Assembly: GCA_041618535.1 (NCBI GenBank)
Contig: JBFKFP010000175.1
Span: 1 to 5,546 of the forward strand
Reading direction: 5' to 3'
Length of the DNA stretch: 5,546 bases
Source: SHLJ01 sp041618535
GTDB taxonomy: Bacteria; Bacteroidota; Bacteroidia; Flavobacteriales; Flavobacteriaceae
A program made the translations under genes and the position numbers. The first letter of the stretch is position 1. Every line of letters starts with the position of its first letter. Shown piece after piece: positions 1-5,546 of the stretch. Below the pieces are notes generated by a model that made no database searches, was not told where the DNA came from, and saw only the letters and a program-made list of their open reading frames with translations.

Positions 1-908
1 ACAAACTCATAGAAGATTCCTGAGTTGAGTAAAAGCAACATCCCCTTTTCATCCCTTTTATCCTGGAAAGCAAAAAATCCTTCACTGGCCGGAAATAACT
101 CAATACCTTCCACTTTTCTCCCGATAAGAGCTTCGAATTTCAGTCGATATGGCTCATAGTTAACCCCGCCATAAATGAAAAGCTGAAAATCCTTGAAAAT
201 TTCGCCAACAGGTTTGTCAGCCCTCTCTAAAAGCTTTTCAAAATACATCTGAACCCAGGAAGGTATCCCACTTATTACCGTCATGTTCTTTTCTATAGTT
301 TCGTCAACAATGGCTTCCACTTTAGCCTCCCAGTCATCTATACAGTTGGTCTCCCAACTGGGCAGCCTGTTCTTCTGAAGGTATTTTGGAACATAGTGTG
401 CAACTATTCCTGAGAGCCTTCCTACCTTGATCCCGTTTTTTTCTTTCAGGACGGGGCTGCCCTGCAGAAAGATCATTTTACCATCAACGAAGGCTGTTTC
501 ACCTGTTTCCGCTATATAACATAAGATGGCATTTCTTGCTGCTTCTATATGATAAGGCATGCTTTCAGCCGTAATGGGAATGTATTTTGCTCCAGAAGTG
601 GTTCCCGAGGTCTTTGCGAAGTAGATCGGTTTTCCTGGCCAGATAATTCCGGACTCCCCGTTAACTACACGATCTATGTATGGGCGCAAAGCCTCATAAT
701 CCCTTATAGGAACGCGAGCTGTAAAATCGCTGTGATTCCTGATCGACTTGAAATCATGATCCTGCCCAAAGACGGTGTTCCGGGCCTTTTCAACAAGAGA
801 GGTGAATTGGGCATCTTGAGTTTCTACAGGTTTACTTGCCCACTTGTCAATTTTACTCTTTATCCTTTTAGCGAATGGTTTGGCAATCAGCGCTTTAAAT
901 GATTTCAT
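1..908 (-). CDS. GH3 auxin-responsive-promoter family acyl-adenylating enzyme (partial, C-terminus off the left edge)
   Basis: Reading the minus strand from the ATG at 906-908 gives 302 uninterrupted residues that run off the left edge. Full GH3 proteins are about 500 residues, so roughly the last 40 percent is missing. The family belongs to the ANL adenylating superfamily: plant members activate acids such as indole-3-acetate or jasmonate with ATP and join them to amino acids. Visible hallmarks are the phosphate-binding loop SGTTSGAK at residues 101-108, preceded by IYFAKT, and the later ELFPASEGFFAFQ block at 270-282, which matches the adenine/AMP-binding motif region. The basic N-terminus has no signal peptide, so the protein should be cytoplasmic. 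The start is 15 bases after the stop of the M23 peptidase gene, with no promoter between them, which implies co-transcription. The family call is firm. The substrate of bacterial GH3 proteins is unknown to me and cannot be read from this sequence. Confidence 0.93.
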   Translation of the reverse strand, partial: MKSFKALIAKPFAKRIKSKIDKWASKPVETQDAQFTSLVEKARNTVFGQDHDFKSIRNHSDFTARVPIRDYEALRPYIDRVVNGESGIIWPGKPIYFAKTSGTTSGAKYIPITAESMPYHIEAARNAILCYIAETGETAFVDGKMIFLQGSPVLKEKNGIKVGRLSGIVAHYVPKYLQKNRLPSWETNCIDDWEAKVEAIVDETIEKNMTVISGIPSWVQMYFEKLLERADKPVGEIFKDFQLFIYGGVNYEPYRLKFEALIGRKVEGIELFPASEGFFAFQDKRDEKGMLLLLNSGIFYEF

Positions 909-923
909 ACAAGCTTTTGATTA

Positions 924-1793
924 TTATTCGAAATCGATAAACGTTGTGGGGTTTACCGGATAACCGTCACTCCATAATTCGAAGTGGAGGTGTGGTCCCG
1001 TAGTAAACTTGCCGGCATTTCCGGAGATGGCAATAACTTCCCCTGCTTTAACAAGATCGCCTTGCTCCCTGGTCAGGGAGGAATTGTGCTTATATACCGA
1101 GAGCAACCCATCGCTGTGATCAATCAGCATCACATAACCGGTTTGAGATGTCCATTCAGAAAAGATAACAATTCCGTCGGCAACCGATTTAACCGGAGTA
1201 TCCTTCGGAACAACTATATCAACCGCATAATGTTTTTTCTCAGGATCATATGATTCGCTGATGGTCCCTGTCACAGGGGGGAATAGTACAAAGTTGACTT
1301 TGGTGGTAGCCGACTCGAAAAGGCTGTACTTATCTTCTTTATCAACTCTTTCCCTCAGCAGGGAGTCCTCCCTGGAGGGGTTGAGGCTACTTTCATCCAG
1401 GTCGTCTTCCGCTGCACGAATGATGGAATCCTTATTAAACTCAACCTGGGAGATATCGCCTGTAAGGACCCGCCTGATCGATTCATAATATTGCGCATTC
1501 ATGGCGATCACCTGTTGAAGCGAATCTGTTTTGAAATGAAGTTCTGTGGCCTGTCTTTTTAGTGCCGTAGAAGAATATCCGGGAATGTACTCTCTTAAAG
1601 GGGTAAAGGCAATTAGAAAAATTGTGCCGAAGACCAAAAGAATACCGCTTAAACTCGCTATTACGAAAACATTCAAGCGGGTTAACTTCAGAGCAAAGCG
1701 TTCTTCAAAGGTCTCCTCGTTGAGGATAACCAGCCGATATTTGTTGAGCAGCTTTCTGGTAAACCTGCTTTTGTCTTTTCTTGCTTTGGCCAT
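924..1793 (-). CDS. Membrane-anchored M23 family (LytM-type) metallopeptidase
   Basis: This 289-residue protein is a predicted zinc endopeptidase that cuts peptide cross-links of peptidoglycan in the periplasm. From the N-terminus it has a basic cytoplasmic segment (1-40), one transmembrane helix (about 41-63, beginning NVFVIASLSG), a probably helical, charged linker (about 75-160) and an M23 domain (about 170-285). All the expected active-site residues are present: H188 and D192 in HYAVD, H236 in VYKHN, and H268 and H270 in GPHLHFE. It should therefore be catalytically active, unlike degenerate regulatory LytM proteins. The first motif has Ala where HxGxD usually has Gly. I chose the ATG at 1791-1793 (MAKARKDK). 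An in-frame TTG nine bases further upstream lies inside a promoter-like motif and adds only three residues. Translation ends in two adjacent TAA codons, 15 bases before the GH3 gene. The single anchor and helical linker suggest a role in envelope growth or division, which is inference. Confidence 0.93.
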   Translation of the reverse strand: MAKARKDKSRFTRKLLNKYRLVILNEETFEERFALKLTRLNVFVIASLSGILLVFGTIFLIAFTPLREYIPGYSSTALKRQATELHFKTDSLQQVIAMNAQYYESIRRVLTGDISQVEFNKDSIIRAAEDDLDESSLNPSREDSLLRERVDKEDKYSLFESATTKVNFVLFPPVTGTISESYDPEKKHYAVDIVVPKDTPVKSVADGIVIFSEWTSQTGYVMLIDHSDGLLSVYKHNSSLTREQGDLVKAGEVIAISGNAGKFTTGPHLHFELWSDGYPVNPTTFIDFE

Positions 1794-1799
1794 TTCAGG

Positions 1800-1827
1800 C
1801 AAAATTAAATAAAATCATCTCGTTCAA
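1800..1827 (-). promoter_or_regulatory. Candidate Bacteroidota promoter for the M23-GH3 transcript
   Basis: On the minus strand, TAATTTTG (1807 down to 1800) matches the Bacteroidota -7 consensus TAnnTTTG at every fixed base. A TTG at 1827-1825 lies 17 bases upstream, within the usual spacing for the -33 element. If the motif is used, transcription would begin at about 1795-1797, only a few bases before the ATG at 1793, giving an almost leaderless mRNA. The region is AT-rich, so a chance match is possible. The match is seen in the sequence; its use as a promoter is inferred. Confidence 0.4.
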
Positions 1828-1877
1828 TAGGGCTTGCTAAACTTTTCTGATTAACGGATTTATTTGAGTTTAATTAT

Positions 1878-1885
1878 TAACTTTG
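1878..1885 (+). promoter_or_regulatory. Candidate -7 promoter element upstream of tatA
   Basis: TAACTTTG matches the Bacteroidota -7 consensus TAnnTTTG at every fixed base and ends 19 bases before the first tatA ATG, which would give a short 5' leader of about 15 bases. The upstream -33 element is poor. A TTTG at 1863-1866 is only 11 bases away, which is too close, and no TTG occurs at the expected 17-23 base distance. The -7 match is good, but the promoter as a whole is only moderately supported. Confidence 0.4.
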
Positions 1886-1904
1886 TGGTTCAAACAATCT
1901 AAAT

Positions 1905-2087
1905 ATGATGTTTTCGTCTATATTTCTAGCATTGGGCCCCTGGCAAATCGTGTTGATTGTTGTTGTGGTCTTATTGCTTTTCGGAGGTAAGAAGATACCT
2001 GAATTAATGCGTGGTCTCGGCAGCGGTATCAAAGAATTCAAAGATGCCAGCAAGGAAGAACCGGAAGAAAAGAACGAGACCGAATAG
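1905..2087 (+). CDS. tatA: Sec-independent (twin-arginine) translocase subunit TatA/TatE
   Basis: This 60-residue protein is the pore-forming subunit of the Tat pathway, which exports folded proteins across the inner membrane together with TatC. It has a short N-terminus, the GPWQ turn (11-14), a transmembrane helix (about 13-26), the FGG hinge (26-28), an amphipathic helix (about 29-46) starting KKIPELMRGLGSG, and an acidic Glu/Lys-rich tail. This is the standard TatA plan and fits TatA rather than TatB. The length is near the short end of the family, as is common in flavobacteria. Two ATG codons (1905 and 1908) are adjacent, and the sequence does not decide between them. The gene is transcribed opposite to all its neighbours, has its own candidate promoter and terminator, and so appears monocistronic. 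No tatC lies in the window, so its partner must be encoded elsewhere. Confidence 0.95.
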   Translation: MMFSSIFLALGPWQIVLIVVVVLLLFGGKKIPELMRGLGSGIKEFKDASKEEPEEKNETE

Positions 2088-2111
2088 GGTTTTGATTTAA
2101 AAATATTGATC

Positions 2112-2138
2112 AACCAACGCAGCTTGCGTTGGTTTTTT
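2112..2138 (+). terminator. Intrinsic terminator of tatA, possibly bidirectional
   Basis: A 10-base-pair inverted repeat (AACCAACGCA at 2112-2121 with TGCGTTGGTT at 2125-2134, 3-base loop GCT) runs directly into a T tract (2133-2138). It lies 24 bases after the tatA stop, which is a canonical rho-independent terminator. In the opposite direction the same hairpin begins only a few bases after the DUF4837 stop codon. The T-rich run on that strand comes several bases later, so termination of that gene here is plausible but weaker. Confidence 0.85.
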
Positions 2139-3120
2139 ATTTGATCTCGATAGACTTAATAATGGCTTCCAGCTCAAACATATGATTGCGCTTTTCTATT
2201 GAAGGAGCAAACGTAAAACCTTCGGCAACCACCAGGCGGTCATTGATCTTGTCTTCTATGATATAGTTTATAAAGGGGCCTGCCATAAATGCATTTTTAA
2301 CCTCCCAGGTACTGCGCGTCACTTTTGCTGGTTTATTGTCTATTATAGCATCAGAAAAAAATGGAGTATACGAGTCTTCCGTAATCATGTATGAGCCTTC
2401 AATCGGGCCTGGAATATGAACCCTTCCGATGGAATCTCTCACTCTTATCACATCATTTATCGCGTCATCACCTTCAGAAATAGCGTTTAAGGGTAATTCA
2501 AAAAGCATGAGGTTCATCGTCCCGGTTTTGATGTCCTTTCTAATCCAGAAGAACCCGTTGTCCTCTTTGGCTATTCGATATGCCGATGGAAAATCTATCG
2601 TTAATCCCAAAGTTTCTTCAATGCTGCTGCCTTTATGCAAGGATTTCCTTATCCGCCGCTGATTCTCATTTATCTCAGCATTTCTGAATGCCGATATTAT
2701 CCTGTCGGAATTGGCATGGAGTTGATCTATGATCTCCTGACTGGTACCGCCGGTGATCAAGACCAGGATCTGCGGCCTGGCCAGGGCGTCTTTTATGAAC
2801 TTGGTATCTGCTTGATCACTTTTTTCAATTTTAAGTACAGTACGGTTCCTTGTAGCGAAATCTGTGAACACCTTTGGAGGCATCTGTCGCATTGTAAAAA
2901 GAGGTTCCTCCTGGGGAAGCCCGTAAACCGGGGTCGCCAGGATTTCTCTTATCGCCTCACCAACTGCACCTTCCCAGTATTCATTGTTGACAACAACAGA
3001 CAGGCTATTGATGTTTCCGGAAGATTCCGGAACAATTCGTACGCCATTCTTACTTGAATCGCATGACTTGAATGAGAAGGTGATCAGGACAGATAATAAC
3101 AAGTAGAGTGCTTTTTTCAT
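2137..3120 (-). CDS. DUF4837 family lipoprotein of unknown function
   Basis: This 327-residue protein matches my recollection of the DUF4837 family, which is restricted to Bacteroidota; its biochemical role is not known to me. The N-terminus is a lipoprotein signal peptide: a KK pair, a hydrophobic core (about 4-17) and a relaxed lipobox FKSC with Cys20 as the predicted lipidated residue, giving an envelope lipoprotein. The mature protein is rich in aromatic and charged residues, with segments such as NNEYWEGAVGEAIREIL (about 46-62) and a C-terminal half containing GFFWIRK, PGPIEGSYMITEDSY and RSTWEVKNAFMAGPFINY. There are no transmembrane helices after the signal and no catalytic motif I can name. 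The ATG at 3118-3120 is well placed, 23 bases after the stop of the lytic transglycosylase gene, so the two are likely co-transcribed. That linkage suggests, but does not show, a peptidoglycan or outer-membrane role. Confidence 0.88.
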   Translation of the reverse strand: MKKALYLLLSVLITFSFKSCDSSKNGVRIVPESSGNINSLSVVVNNEYWEGAVGEAIREILATPVYGLPQEEPLFTMRQMPPKVFTDFATRNRTVLKIEKSDQADTKFIKDALARPQILVLITGGTSQEIIDQLHANSDRIISAFRNAEINENQRRIRKSLHKGSSIEETLGLTIDFPSAYRIAKEDNGFFWIRKDIKTGTMNLMLFELPLNAISEGDDAINDVIRVRDSIGRVHIPGPIEGSYMITEDSYTPFFSDAIIDNKPAKVTRSTWEVKNAFMAGPFINYIIEDKINDRLVVAEGFTFAPSIEKRNHMFELEAIIKSIEIK

Positions 3121-3143
3121 GAATCAATTAAATTTTTTAAAAA

Positions 3144-4691
3144 TTATTGGGAAACGATCAGCACCATGCCAGGTTTCAATTTATTCCCGCTAATACCGTT
3201 CCAATCTCGAATATTTTCAACAGAAACTCCGGGAAATTTTTGAGAAATGCTCCACAAGGAGTCCCCTTCTTTAACTTCATAGGTTTTAGCATTGGGATTA
3301 ACTGCTTTCTGTTTATCAGCCTTTGGTTGGTTCTGAGAAGCTACCTGGGTATTGGGCGTCCTGGGATAAATGGTCAGTCTTTGACCAATCCTGATATTGT
3401 TCGATCTCAAACCATTCCATCTTTTAATCTGGCTTACCCTAACACCGTAAATCCGCGCAATCCTTCCCAGATAATCTCCAGACTTGACCCTGTATGTAAC
3501 CTTATCGTCTGAATTGAATAATTGAGGCAATGGTTTTTCACGCTTGCTGAACTCTTCCTTGGCAAAAGCGTAAATAGCTTCTTCATTATTGACAAAAAGT
3601 CCGACCTTCTGCACAGGCAATCGCAGGGCATAGGCCTCCCCTTTAACAACAGGGATAATATCCAGCTTGTACGAGGGATTAAGGAATTGTAACTCCTCGA
3701 TATTGATCCCTGTAAGCTCGGACACCTGGTCGAGTGAGATCATCTGCTTGACATGAACTGTATCCGTCTCAATGTAATTAACCACCGGTTTCTGAGGCGA
3801 GAAGCCATGTTCGGCTGCATATTCAAAAATATACATGGTTGCAAGAAATGCCGGCAGATATCCTGCTGTCTCTCTGGGCAGATAACCCCTAATATTCCAG
3901 TAATTCTTATATCCGCCTGAACGCCTTATGGCCTTGGTGACATTTCCGGGGCCAGAATTATAGGCCGCCAGGGCAAGATCCCAGTCACCAAATATCCTGT
4001 AAAGGCTGGCCAGATATTTCCCCGCCGCCTCTGTAGACCTCAAGGGATCGCTCCTTTCATCAACGTAGCTGCTAACGTCCAACCCGAATTGCTTACCAGT
4101 AGTAAACATAAATTGCCAGAGGCCGGTTGCTCCCACCCTTGACTTTGCTCTCGGCTTAAGTGCAGATTCAACTATCGCCAGGTATTTGATTTCCAGGGGG
4201 ATGTTGTTTTTGTCCAGCTCCTTTTCGAACATCGGGAAATAAAACGCGCTCAGGGTCATCAATTTTTCCAGCGATTCCCTCCTGTTTTTCAGATAATTCT
4301 TAATAACACTCTCTAAAGATGGGTTGTATTCAATATTGAACGGGGTTCTCGCGTCCAGTTCTGCCAATCTCTTCTTAAGAGTGTCCGTAGGCAGTTCAGG
4401 ATAGTCAACCTCTTCATAACTCATTTCCCGAACCGACTTATAAATGGTGTCGAACAAGGTGTTGCTGTAGAGTTCTTCCAGCCATTTCTGATCCATTTCA
4501 GCCGCCATCGGAAGGTCCTCAAGTGACCTGACCGATAAAGAATCCTCAGGAGGTACAACTTTTACCTGCTGAACCATGCCGTCAAGCTGCTCAAGTGATT
4601 TTGACGAAGGGAGTGTCTTATCAAGACTGTCCTTGACCTGGGAATAGCCAAGCTGGACAATAAGTATCGCCAAAATTACTTTTAATTTCAT
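3144..4691 (-). CDS. mltD: MltD-like lytic transglycosylase with C-terminal LysM repeats
   Basis: This 515-residue protein is predicted to cleave the MurNAc-GlcNAc bond of peptidoglycan, leaving 1,6-anhydro-MurNAc ends, in the periplasm. It has a signal peptide (about 1-17, MKLKVILAIL then IVQLGYS, probably cut before Q18), an acidic low-complexity stretch (18-115), and an SLT (family 1) domain at about 120-295. The domain shows the catalytic Glu175 in AIVESAL, then GATGLWQFM (187-195) and AAYNSGPGNV (242-251). The C-terminus has two clear LysM modules (about 398-442 and 469-513), joined by a Gln/Lys/Asn-rich linker. A diverged LysM-like segment (about 308-358, with LTGINIEELQFLNP) precedes them. 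E. coli MltD is a lipoprotein, whereas this one has no lipobox, so the symbol denotes domain architecture rather than proven orthology. The 78 bases between it and pgk hold no clear terminator and no perfect TAnnTTTG motif, so read-through from pgk is possible. DUF4837 follows 23 bases downstream. Confidence 0.94.
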   Translation of the reverse strand: MKLKVILAILIVQLGYSQVKDSLDKTLPSSKSLEQLDGMVQQVKVVPPEDSLSVRSLEDLPMAAEMDQKWLEELYSNTLFDTIYKSVREMSYEEVDYPELPTDTLKKRLAELDARTPFNIEYNPSLESVIKNYLKNRRESLEKLMTLSAFYFPMFEKELDKNNIPLEIKYLAIVESALKPRAKSRVGATGLWQFMFTTGKQFGLDVSSYVDERSDPLRSTEAAGKYLASLYRIFGDWDLALAAYNSGPGNVTKAIRRSGGYKNYWNIRGYLPRETAGYLPAFLATMYIFEYAAEHGFSPQKPVVNYIETDTVHVKQMISLDQVSELTGINIEELQFLNPSYKLDIIPVVKGEAYALRLPVQKVGLFVNNEEAIYAFAKEEFSKREKPLPQLFNSDDKVTYRVKSGDYLGRIARIYGVRVSQIKRWNGLRSNNIRIGQRLTIYPRTPNTQVASQNQPKADKQKAVNPNAKTYEVKEGDSLWSISQKFPGVSVENIRDWNGISGNKLKPGMVLIVSQ

Positions 4692-4769
4692 GTTAGTTGT
4701 TTGAGTTTAAAGAACGCAAAGCAAGCTAAATTCGTATTTTTTGAGTGTTCCTGAAAATTTTTAACAGTG

Positions 4770-5546
4770 CTAGTCTTCAAGGATAGCTGCTATTCCGGGA
4801 AGAGTTTTCCCTTCCAGACTTTCCAGCATTGCTCCTCCTCCGGTACTTACATAACTCACCTTGTCCTCAAAACCGAATTGCTTCACTGCAGCTACCGAAT
4901 CGCCTCCGCCCACCAGCGAGAAGCTTCCCTTTTTCGTGGCCTTCGCAATGGCCTCGCCAATTGCAATCGTACCCTTCGCAAAAGAATCCATCTCAAAGAC
5001 CCCTACTGGTCCATTCCATAAAATAGTTTTGGATAATGCAATGATCTCTGAAAAATAAGATATGGTTTCTGGCCCTGCGTCCAGTCCCATCCATCCGTCG
5101 GGTATATTGTTCACAGGACATATCCTCTGTTCCGCATCATTGCTGAACGCGTTGGCGATAACCGTATCCTTTGGTAAATGAACCTGAACTTGTTTTTCCT
5201 TGGCTGTCTTGAGAATTTCAAGGGCCAAATCAAGTTTGTCCTCCTCTACAAGGGAATTCCCTATCTCACCACCAAGCGCCTTGACAAAGGTAAAGGTCAT
5301 TCCGCCCCCTATTATCAGGTGGTCAATTTTATCAAGGATATTATCTATAATGGTGATTTTGGATGATACTTTTGCCCCGCCAAGAATAGCAGTAACAGGT
5401 TTCTCACCGCTTTCCATGACGGTTTTGATGCTCTTTATTTCCTGGGCCAATAATGTCCCAAAACATTTCCGCCCACTAAAAAACCTGGAAATGGTTGCAG
5501 TAGAAGCATGAGCGCGGTGAGCTGTTCCAAAAGCATCATTGACATA
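4770..5546 (-). CDS. pgk: Phosphoglycerate kinase (partial, N-terminus off the right edge)
   Basis: The last 258 residues of phosphoglycerate kinase are present (the family is usually about 395-415), and the frame stays open to the right edge. The enzyme transfers phosphate from 1,3-bisphosphoglycerate to ADP in cytoplasmic glycolysis, and works in reverse in gluconeogenesis. Numbering from the first visible residue, YVNDAFGTAHRAHAST (1-16) is the conserved substrate-binding segment at the end of the N-terminal domain. It is followed by the interdomain helix with FGTLLAQEI and then the nucleotide-binding domain: ILGGAKVSSKI (54-64), IIGGGMTFTF (78-87), WNGPVGVFE (177-185), GGGDS (213-217) and STGGGAMLE (234-242). 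No key residue is missing. A TTG in frame at 5448-5450 is not a start, because the conserved family sequence continues upstream of it. The gene is followed 78 bases later by the lytic transglycosylase gene on the same strand. Confidence 0.98.
   Translation of the reverse strand, partial: YVNDAFGTAHRAHASTATISRFFSGRKCFGTLLAQEIKSIKTVMESGEKPVTAILGGAKVSSKITIIDNILDKIDHLIIGGGMTFTFVKALGGEIGNSLVEEDKLDLALEILKTAKEKQVQVHLPKDTVIANAFSNDAEQRICPVNNIPDGWMGLDAGPETISYFSEIIALSKTILWNGPVGVFEMDSFAKGTIAIGEAIAKATKKGSFSLVGGGDSVAAVKQFGFEDKVSYVSTGGGAMLESLEGKTLPGIAAILED

Noticed and set aside
549..902. A 117-codon plus-strand open frame.
   Set aside because: It lies wholly antisense to the GH3 coding region, which has strong family motifs, and its own translation shows no recognisable domain.
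1367..1378. Small palindrome CCTCC-CT-GGAGG.
   Set aside because: It sits inside the M23 coding sequence, has a two-base loop and no T tract, and is explained by AGG/GAG/TCC codons.
1800..1802. TTG as the start codon of the M23 gene.
   Set aside because: It adds only three residues, falls inside a promoter-like motif, and an ATG nine bases downstream gives a natural basic N-terminus.
2635..3057. A 140-codon plus-strand open frame.
   Set aside because: It is antisense to the DUF4837 gene, with no promoter and no familiar protein pattern; a shadow frame.
3434..3649. A 71-codon minus-strand open frame inside the lytic transglycosylase gene.
   Set aside because: It overlaps the LysM region in another frame of the same strand and has no independent support.
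4746..4768. AT-rich imperfect inverted repeat after the pgk stop, considered as a terminator.
   Set aside because: Pairing is only a few base pairs with mismatches next to an AAAATTTT core, and there is no GC-rich stem; not convincing.
4692..4769. Promoter for the lytic transglycosylase gene.
   Set aside because: The best minus-strand -7 match (TTGCTTTG) lacks the key A and has no TTG at the right distance upstream.
5448..5450. TTG as the start of a short phosphoglycerate kinase.
   Set aside because: The same frame continues to the right edge with the conserved YVNDAFGTAHRAHAST segment, so the gene is cut by the window rather than truncated.

Overview
The window reads as chromosomal DNA from a Bacteroidota bacterium, most likely a member of the Flavobacteriaceae. 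The evidence is the set of proteins (a DUF4837 lipoprotein, a TatA with a hallmark flavobacterial sequence, a bacterial GH3-family enzyme and an M23 peptidase with an N-terminal membrane anchor), the absence of Shine-Dalgarno sites before the genes, and promoter-like motifs of the Bacteroidota type (TAnnTTTG). Coding density is very high, and all six genes look intact and vertically inherited. I see no insertion sequences, tRNA or rRNA genes, CRISPR arrays, phage genes or broken genes.

Layout from left to right. Positions 1-908 (minus) hold the N-terminal 302 residues of a GH3-family adenylating enzyme, whose C-terminus lies beyond the left edge. Fifteen bases upstream of its start, at 924-1793 (minus), is a membrane-anchored M23 (LytM-type) endopeptidase, so the two are probably one transcript with the peptidase first. 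A 111-base divergent intergenic region (1794-1904) carries candidate promoters for both directions. tatA follows at 1905-2087 (plus), ending in an intrinsic terminator hairpin that sits directly against the stop codon of the converging DUF4837 lipoprotein gene (2137-3120, minus). That gene lies 23 bases downstream of an MltD-like lytic transglycosylase with LysM repeats (3144-4691, minus). This in turn lies 77 bases downstream of phosphoglycerate kinase (4770 to the right edge, minus), which lacks its N-terminal third because of the window boundary.

Functionally the window is mainly cell-envelope housekeeping. Two peptidoglycan enzymes of complementary chemistry are present: an M23 endopeptidase cutting cross-link peptides and a lytic transglycosylase cutting glycan strands. 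With them are a Tat export pore subunit and an outer-membrane-type lipoprotein of unknown function, next to one glycolytic gene. The two least understood proteins are the bacterial GH3 enzyme and DUF4837, and each is tied by tight spacing to a peptidoglycan hydrolase. I found no clearly new system. The best leads are these two linkages and a possible near-leaderless transcript for the M23 gene.
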